From the NCBI RefSeq assembly GCF_965198245.1, contig NZ_OZ240249.1, forward strand, positions 868,001-932,000: DNA of 64,000 nt. Direction: 5' to 3'. The stretch is from Poriferisodalis sp965198245. Lineage in GTDB: Bacteria > Actinomycetota > Acidimicrobiia > Acidimicrobiales > Poriferisodalaceae. Under the pieces are notes generated by a model that was not told the origin of the DNA, searched no databases, and saw only the letters and a program-made list of their open reading frames with translations. Of the stretch, positions 59,066-64,000 are shown piece by piece; the stretch's first letter is position 1, and the number at the start of each line of letters is the position of its first letter. Made by a program: the position numbers and the translations under genes.

Positions 59066-60229
59066 TCAGCCGGCCGGTTTCGGTGGCGAGTCGGCCGAGT
59101 TCAGGCTCTCTCGCTTCTCCAAGACACCGGGGTTGGGACGTTTGCCGACGTACGCGCTGCCATAGTTGGGCTCGCTGAGCCAATCGATTCCGGCAAAGAT
59201 GCCGACGAGGTCCTGCTGGGCCTCCTTCCAGGCGGCGACGAGCCGGTCCTCGGCCTCGTAGTCGAACGGATCGCCCAACCGCTGCTCGAGAGTCCCGCCG
59301 CGTTCGAGCGGGTTCTCGGCCAGCCACCGTGCCGCTGCCCGCCAAGCCTCCACCGGTGCCAGCACGTCCCGGTAGCCGAGATCCCGCACGGTCGGCCCGA
59401 TGTCGAGCACACGGTGGGTTGTAGACCAACTGCCCACCAGCGGCCGTGTCGGCGCTGCGAGGTCGTACGGCAGCGACACCAGCTCCCAGCTGTGACCGAG
59501 TTCGTCCGCGACGACCTCGGCGATCTGTGCAATCGACAACGCAGAGGAATCAGCCACGTTGTAGGTGCCGCCGCGAGCGGCCGCAGGCGCGTCGCAGGCC
59601 AGCAGCGTGGCGTGGGCGGCGTTGCCGATCCAACCCTGGCTTTTGACCGTCAGGCCGCCATCGGCCACGACCAGGTACGGTCGCCGGTCGAGCGCCCGCC
59701 GCACCAGCGGCCACTCGCGCGGCAGCGGCTGGCGTGGCCCGTACAGCTGCGGGTAGCGCAGGTGAATGGCGTGCGGATGGTGCTCGAAGACGGCCTCCTC
59801 AGTGACCCGAATCATCCGCAGCTTGCGGAACTCCTCCTCATCGCCGACCAGCGGTGCATCATGTGCCAACGGCACCGTCATGCCGAGAGGGAACAGGTCG
59901 TCCGGACTGCCGAAGCCCCGGTACACACCCACACCGCCGATCGACACGAAGTGGCCGCAGCGGCCCGCAAGCAACGATGCGAGCACCCGCAGACGCCCGT
60001 ACATGACGACAGTCAGGCCGAAATCCTCGCCGTCCAGCGCATCGCGGACGGCCTCTCCATCGAACGGGTCGGTATGGATGTGACGGACTTCGGGGCCGAT
60101 CAAGGGGGTCTCGTGCCTGCCCGTGTGCAGGATGGTCACCTCGAAGCCGCGTTCGATGAGCCCGTTCACGACGAGCGGGCCGGTGGGCCCGGTGCCGCCC
60201 ACAACGAGTGCTGTCTGGGGTGAGGTCAC
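59066..60229 (-). CDS. NAD(P)-dependent epimerase/dehydratase-like protein
   Basis: A 387-aa extended SDR: Rossmann loop VVGGTGPTGPLVV at the N-terminus, a VVMYGRLRVLASLLAG segment, FVSIGGVGVYRGFG where the catalytic Ser/Thr would be, and an atypical active site in place of YxxxK (EEEFRKLRMIRVTEE). GTG 60229 is the best start because upstream residues are not family-like. No ribosome-binding site is seen. It could act on a sugar nucleotide or be a non-catalytic isoflavone reductase-type protein. Confidence 0.75.
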   Translation of the reverse strand: MTSPQTALVVGGTGPTGPLVVNGLIERGFEVTILHTGRHETPLIGPEVRHIHTDPFDGEAVRDALDGEDFGLTVVMYGRLRVLASLLAGRCGHFVSIGGVGVYRGFGSPDDLFPLGMTVPLAHDAPLVGDEEEFRKLRMIRVTEEAVFEHHPHAIHLRYPQLYGPRQPLPREWPLVRRALDRRPYLVVADGGLTVKSQGWIGNAAHATLLACDAPAAARGGTYNVADSSALSIAQIAEVVADELGHSWELVSLPYDLAAPTRPLVGSWSTTHRVLDIGPTVRDLGYRDVLAPVEAWRAAARWLAENPLERGGTLEQRLGDPFDYEAEDRLVAAWKEAQQDLVGIFAGIDWLSEPNYGSAYVGKRPNPGVLEKRESLNSADSPPKPAG

Positions 60230-60447
60230 CGGGTCATTGTGTCTGTTCTCAGCAGCGACGTGGAGCGGCAACGCAGCGACTGGCTCAATCTCTTGTTGCC
60301 CGCTCTTGTTCGCTGCGCTCACGGGCCGCTCGGGCCACGGCTTCGCCGCCACTCGGCTCAGCCTCTCGGTGAGGTAATGCTGCTGCGCGACGTGTAGCTT
60401 CGTAGCGACCACATTCCGCATTGACACGATGAGACCAGGGGGATGTT

Positions 60448-60690
60448 GTGGCGACCAAGGCTGGAGAGCGTCTGGACTTCGACGGTGGTGTGCAGGTCAT
60501 CGTCACCAAGGGTGGCGAGGCTCACATTTCCGCGTCTGCCGGCGGCGAGGGACTGAAGGTCGGCAAGCGCTACCAGGACGAAGATTCCGGTATCGAGGTG
60601 CTCGTCACCAAGCCGGGCGCGGTGACCTTGCAGTGCGACGGCAAGGACATGGCGCTGCAGGAGCCGAAGAAGACCAAGTCGGCCGATTGA
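60448..60690 (+). CDS. 80-aa beta-rich hypothetical protein
   Basis: A small soluble protein starting at GTG 60448 after AGGGGG. Glycine/valine-rich with alternating hydrophobics (VQVIVTKGGEAHISASAGG, GIEVLVTKPGAV), suggesting a beta-sandwich. One Cys (LQCDGKD). Lys-rich C-terminus. Not recognised; 9 bp before the next gene, so probably co-transcribed with the enoyl-CoA hydratase and CoA-transferase run. Confidence 0.7.
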   Translation: MATKAGERLDFDGGVQVIVTKGGEAHISASAGGEGLKVGKRYQDEDSGIEVLVTKPGAVTLQCDGKDMALQEPKKTKSAD

Positions 60691-60699
60691 GGCCGATAA

Positions 60700-61464
60700 T
60701 TGGACTCGGCGCCGACTGAGGCCGAATCGGGGCAACCTGCGCCGGCCACCCAAGGGGGTGGTGGCACCCTGAACTACATCGAACACACCCTGAGCGGCGG
60801 CGATCTCGACCGCGCCGCAGCGCGTGCGCTTGCCGACCTCTGTGCGTCTGTGCGCGAGGCACGCGAACCGGCCGTGCTGGTCCTGCGCAACGAACCCGGC
60901 ACCGACTTCTGTTCGGGCATCAGCTTCGATCCGCTCGAACTCCAGCCCGATCCGGCAGCAGCGCTAGCAGCAGTGAGGAGCCCGGTGATCTGCACCATCA
61001 GCGGCGCTTGCTGCGGACCCGGACTCGAGATTGCGCTCGCCAGCGATATCCGTCTGTGCGATCAGACCGCTCGCTTTGCGATGCGCGACGCCGTCGATGG
61101 CCGGCTCCCGGCCTGGGGAGGCACGCAGCGCCTGCCTCGCGCAGTCGGGGGATCCCGGGCCAGTGCGATGTTGTTGCTGGGAAACGAGATTGACGCACCG
61201 ACGGCGCTGGCGTGGGGCCTGACGCATGCGGTGGAAGAAGATCTGGACGCAGCCGTCGAGCGCTGGCTCGACGAGCTGGCGGGTGCAGGCCCACTGGCGC
61301 TCGAATTCGCCAAGGAAGCTGTCCACCGGGGTTCGGAGCTTCCCCTCGCCGACGGCCTCCGTCTCGAAGGCGACCTGAATCACCAACTGGCCGCTACCGA
61401 AGACCGGGCCGAGGGCCTCGCCGCCTTCTTCGACAAACGCCCGCCCGACTTCGCAGGGCGTTAG
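60700..61464 (+). CDS. Enoyl-CoA hydratase/isomerase family protein
   Basis: A 254-aa crotonase-fold protein from TTG 60700. The fold elements TDFCSGISFD, ISGACCGPGLEIALASDIRLCD and LPAWGGTQRL are clear. The first catalytic Glu (PGLEI) is present; the second is Asp-containing (AMRDAVDG), so activity may be isomerase-like. Its N-terminus is shorter than usual. The stop lies in the first unit of a 35-bp tandem repeat. Confidence 0.82.
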   Translation: MDSAPTEAESGQPAPATQGGGGTLNYIEHTLSGGDLDRAAARALADLCASVREAREPAVLVLRNEPGTDFCSGISFDPLELQPDPAAALAAVRSPVICTISGACCGPGLEIALASDIRLCDQTARFAMRDAVDGRLPAWGGTQRLPRAVGGSRASAMLLLGNEIDAPTALAWGLTHAVEEDLDAAVERWLDELAGAGPLALEFAKEAVHRGSELPLADGLRLEGDLNHQLAATEDRAEGLAAFFDKRPPDFAGR

Positions 61465-61530
61465 CCATGCGAAGCATCAGATTCAGCGCAGGGCGTTAGC
61501 CATGCGAAGCATCAGACTCAGTGCAGGGCG
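61453..61530 (+). repeat. 35-bp tandem duplication across a stop codon
   Basis: Units 61453-61487 and 61488-61522 differ at 2-3 bases, and a third begins with 8 matching bases (61523-61530). The first unit contains the TAG of the enoyl-CoA hydratase gene, and the third runs into the ATG of the CoA-transferase. Confidence 0.85.
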
Positions 61531-62526
61531 ATGAGCGATTGGCTGCCACCGGGTCTGTTCGTCTACGGATCTGAGTTGGCTGCGGCCATTGGCGGCCGGC
61601 TGGGTCGCAGGCTGGTGGGAGACGGGCAAGCGTGGATCGACATGCCCCGCCGGCTCGGTACTGCCGATGTGCCGAGCGTCCCCGTGCCGTGGGGCAATGG
61701 CGCGCTCTGCGTCGACCTCGGTCCCGACGACGTCGAGACGTGGGAAGGCTTTGCCGAGGTGCACCGGGACGAGCCTGACCCCGAAGCTGTAGCCGTTGCT
61801 GCGCAGGAATGGCGCCTGCCGGTCACGCCCTATCGCCGGTTGCCCGCAGCATCTAGCGGCCGGCTCGGCGCCCCCGCTGTCAACGAGCCAATTGGCACGA
61901 CCAGCATCGACGGAGCGAAGGTGGTGGATCTGACCTCGATGTGGGCTGGCCCGCTGTGCACCGAGCTTCTGGGTCGTGCGGGTGCTGAGGTCCACAAGGT
62001 CACTTCCGCAGCCCGACCCGACGGCTTGGCAGGCACACCGATGCACGCAGAGCTGAACGCCCACAAGACCGTGGTTGACCTGGATCTGCGGCTCGCAGCA
62101 GACCGACGCTCCCTCGACCAGTTGCTGGCGTCCGCCGAGCTGCTGGTTACCTCGCTGTCGCCGCGGGCGCTTGCCAATCTCGACCTGCTGCCCGAGCAGC
62201 TCTGTGCCCGGCACTCCCGCTTGCGCACCATGGCAATCACCGCATTCGAGCCGGACGCGCCTGAATGTGACTGGATTGCGTACGGCACAGGTGTGCATGC
62301 CTCGGCGGGTCTGGGCTGGCTGGACGACGAGCCGCGGGCGCCCGCGTACTCCTATCCCGATCCGCTCGCCGGACTTCACGCCGCAGCACGCGCGGTGGAT
62401 CAGCTAGCCGGCACCGCACCACCGCACCAGCGGGTGTCGCTCGCAGGTGCGGTGGCACCGCTGGCGGCCCGGGCAGCGTGCGCCCTGACCAGGGACGCCC
62501 GGACCGATGGGAACAGTCATGGCTGA
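61531..62526 (+). CDS. Divergent/short CaiB-type CoA-transferase
   Basis: A 331-aa protein with CoA-transferase III features: VVDLTSMWAGPLCTELLGRAGAEVHKV, a LDLRLAADRRSLDQLLASAELLVTS region and an IAYGTGVHASAGLGWL block. The C-terminal third is missing compared with family members of about 400 aa, and the segment where the catalytic Asp would lie reads HQRVSLAGAV, so catalysis in the usual way is unlikely. Ends 8 bp inside the next gene. May be a structural paralogue or be in decay. Confidence 0.7.
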   Translation: MSDWLPPGLFVYGSELAAAIGGRLGRRLVGDGQAWIDMPRRLGTADVPSVPVPWGNGALCVDLGPDDVETWEGFAEVHRDEPDPEAVAVAAQEWRLPVTPYRRLPAASSGRLGAPAVNEPIGTTSIDGAKVVDLTSMWAGPLCTELLGRAGAEVHKVTSAARPDGLAGTPMHAELNAHKTVVDLDLRLAADRRSLDQLLASAELLVTSLSPRALANLDLLPEQLCARHSRLRTMAITAFEPDAPECDWIAYGTGVHASAGLGWLDDEPRAPAYSYPDPLAGLHAAARAVDQLAGTAPPHQRVSLAGAVAPLAARAACALTRDARTDGNSHG

Positions 62527-63241
62527 AGGGGTCCGGCTGGTCTTCGGCCATGACGGTGTGGCCACGATCACGCTGTGCCATCCGCCGCTCAACATTTACG
62601 ACCTCGAGATGCGAGACGGGCTGATCGAGGCGATCTCGGCCGTTCGCGACGTGCCAGATGTGCGCTGCGTGGTGCTCGCCGCCGAGGGCAAGCACTTCAG
62701 CGTCGGTGCCGACCTGTCTGAGTTCGGCACGGCAGAGTCCATCCTTGACGCAAGAAGAATCCGTTGGGACCGCGATCCGTGGCTGCTGCTGCTGCATCTG
62801 CCGGTGCCGACGCTGTGTGCTCTGCATGGCTACGCGCTCGGCTCGGGCTTGGAGATGTCGCTGCTCTGCGACCTTCGCATTGCTAGCGCCGACACGGTCT
62901 TGGGCTTGCCGGAGGTGAAGCTCGGCATGCTCCCCGCGGCGGGGGGCACCCAAAGCCTGACCACCGCGATCGGACCGGCTGCAGCACTGCCGCTGGTGCT
63001 CAGCGGCCGAAACATCGACGCCGTCGAGGCTCATCGTCTCGGCATCGTCTGCGAGGTCGTGCCGCCCGACGATCTCAATGGTCGGACCGCTGAACTGGCG
63101 AGCGAGCTTGCGCGCCTCGACCCTCTCACTGCACGGGCACTCCGTCGCTGCCTACGCGCAGCCAACGATCTTCCGCTCGATCACGGCCTCGCCACCGAGC
63201 GCCGCTGGGTCCGCCTCGTTGCCGCTGGCACAGACGCCTAA
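62519..63241 (+). CDS. Enoyl-CoA hydratase
   Basis: A 240-aa crotonase protein with both catalytic glutamates: GLEM in HGYALGSGLEMSLLCDLRI and LPEVKLGMLP. GGTQS follows. GKHFSVGADLSEF is the first CoA-binding loop. Start ATG 62519 overlaps the CoA-transferase stop. Likely part of an acyl-CoA degradation unit with the two upstream genes. Confidence 0.87.
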   Translation: MAEGVRLVFGHDGVATITLCHPPLNIYDLEMRDGLIEAISAVRDVPDVRCVVLAAEGKHFSVGADLSEFGTAESILDARRIRWDRDPWLLLLHLPVPTLCALHGYALGSGLEMSLLCDLRIASADTVLGLPEVKLGMLPAAGGTQSLTTAIGPAAALPLVLSGRNIDAVEAHRLGIVCEVVPPDDLNGRTAELASELARLDPLTARALRRCLRAANDLPLDHGLATERRWVRLVAAGTDA

Positions 63242-63345
63242 GGGACAATAACCCTTCTAGTGCTCTTGACTGCCGCTCATCGTCACGCCACCTGAGCGCG
63301 CGAGGCAGCCTGCATGGATGCCTGCTTCCAGGCGCGTGCGAGGGC

Positions 63346-63379
63346 TCATGAGTAGTATCGCGATATCATGATCTCATGA
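63346..63379 (+). promoter_or_regulatory. Operator-like palindromes before the Doc-type operon
   Basis: A perfect palindrome TATCGCGATA (63356-63365) is flanked by TCATGA repeats at 63346-63351, 63366-63371 and 63374-63379; the last overlaps the antitoxin start codon. Arrays of short palindromes at this position are typical of ribbon-helix-helix antitoxin operators. Confidence 0.6.
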
Positions 63380-63585
63380 CAAGACAGACGACGGTCCGGC
63401 TGCCGGACGATCTGGCGCAGGAAGCTGAGGTCGTCGCCCGCGTCCAGGGTTCGAGCATGAATCAGCTCATTGTCGACTCGTTGCGCGCCGAGATTGGCCG
63501 CGTACGCGCAGACGACGATTTCACTTCCACGGCGAAACGTCTGCTTGAGAGAGATCGCGAGCTGCTTGAGCGGCTCGCAAGGTGA
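63376..63585 (+). CDS. Ribbon-helix-helix antitoxin
   Basis: A 69-aa RHH protein: TTVRLPDDLAQEAEVVARVQ and SSMNQLIVDSLRAEIGRV give the strand-helix-helix that binds operator DNA. The C-terminal charged helix (LLERDRELLERLAR) probably caps the toxin. It overlaps the toxin gene by 4 bp (GTGA). Palindromes upstream support autoregulation. Confidence 0.85.
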   Translation: MTRQTTVRLPDDLAQEAEVVARVQGSSMNQLIVDSLRAEIGRVRADDDFTSTAKRLLERDRELLERLAR

Positions 63586-63980
63586 CCCGGTATCTCAGCA
63601 TCGCTGAGTACCTCTGGCTCGCCGAGCAGGTCACTGGAATTCAGGCTGAAGAGCTATCCAGGTCTGCCCGCATCGAATTGGCGGATTCGGCGCTGCACGC
63701 CCCGCAAGCGAGCTTCGGCGGGACGGATTTCTACCCGGACTTGATGAACAAAGCAGCGGTGCTCTGCTGGCGCTTGGCACGCAACCATCCGCTGCCAGAT
63801 GGCAACAAGCGAGCAGCTTGGGCAGCACTTGTCATGTTCATCGATTTCAATGGCGGTCGCTGGGATCCCGATCCACCCGATGTCGACGACGCAGAACAGA
63901 CAATGCTCGCCGTGGCAGCTGGGGACATCGACGAAGACTCCCTCGCTGCATGGCTCCGCGAGCGAGTCACATTCTCCTAA
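63582..63980 (+). CDS. doc: Doc-type (Fic fold) toxin
   Basis: A 132-aa death-on-curing family protein. The Fic motif HPLPDGNKR is at residues 69-77, with Lys instead of the Gly/Arg of AMPylating Fic enzymes, so it is predicted to phosphorylate EF-Tu as Doc does. The ALHAPQASFGG segment is also typical. GTG 63582 is the start, coupled to the antitoxin. Ends 20 bp before the window edge. Confidence 0.88.
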   Translation: MTRYLSIAEYLWLAEQVTGIQAEELSRSARIELADSALHAPQASFGGTDFYPDLMNKAAVLCWRLARNHPLPDGNKRAAWAALVMFIDFNGGRWDPDPPDVDDAEQTMLAVAAGDIDEDSLAAWLRERVTFS

Positions 63981-64000
63981 GGGGCTGCGCGGGGGTCACG

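Overview
This 64 kb window is GC-rich, densely coded bacterial DNA with many GTG/TTG starts and genes lacking a clear ribosome-binding site. It carries a 13E12/DUF222-type HNH protein, an actinobacterial-style form I CO dehydrogenase cluster, and many CoA-transferase, enoyl-CoA hydratase, LLM-flavin, SDR and alpha/beta-hydrolase genes. This points to an actinobacterium, possibly of the Acidimicrobiia; the class is inference and no rRNA marker is present. I saw no tRNA, rRNA or CRISPR array.

Layout. 1-9.6 kb: tail of a shikimate kinase-like gene, a family III CoA-transferase with an unusual catalytic residue, a Suc/Fer-like ferredoxin, an FMN-binding glutamate synthase-like membrane protein, a PhyH dioxygenase with an IS1182-type element inserted exactly at its stop codon, a DUF4389 membrane protein and a ThDP enzyme. 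9.6-12.4 kb: an acyl-CoA dehydrogenase split by an IS3-type element whose 4-bp target duplication can be read; removing the element restores the frame. 12.4-20.1 kb: an Ldh2-type dehydrogenase, then a scarred island (frameshifted hicA, a 3' remnant of an isocitrate/isopropylmalate dehydrogenase gene, a retropepsin cassette, a frameshifted AAA ATPase, a second hicA fragment), the HNH protein with a 24-bp minisatellite, and the intact dehydrogenase.

20.2-33.4 kb is the most interesting block: a form I aerobic CO dehydrogenase locus (AYRCSFR motif in CoxL). The plus-strand arm reads 84-aa leader ORF, coxM, coxS, coxL, an XdhC-YHS fusion, coxG, then five consecutive small single-pass membrane proteins of no recognised family. 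A convergent minus-strand arm carries a GCS2-type ligase, a second XdhC protein, a 93-aa protein, coxD (MoxR AAA+), coxE (VWA) and two small unknown genes. Together these would make, mature (Mo-S-Cu centre) and presumably membrane-couple a CO-oxidising enzyme.

33.5-45 kb: a second, intact copy of the retropepsin cassette, a molybdopterin oxidoreductase with an internal deletion that removes its fourth Fe-S cysteine, two MFS transporters, a zinc ADH and SDR, an epoxide hydrolase-like protein, a RelBE-type toxin-antitoxin pair, and a two-gene unit with a PD-(D/E)XK nuclease-like protein. 45-64 kb: acyl-CoA and xenobiotic-type metabolism (enoyl-CoA hydratases, LLM oxidoreductase, carboxymuconolactone decarboxylase-like protein, an 810-aa double CoA-transferase, esterases, dienelactone hydrolase, NCS2 permease with an extra domain, amidohydrolase), a dodecin divergent from a dodecin-USP fusion, and a Doc-type toxin-antitoxin pair at the right edge.

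A recurring oddity is tandem duplication of short segments (25-58 bp) that span stop codons, seen at four separate gene ends.
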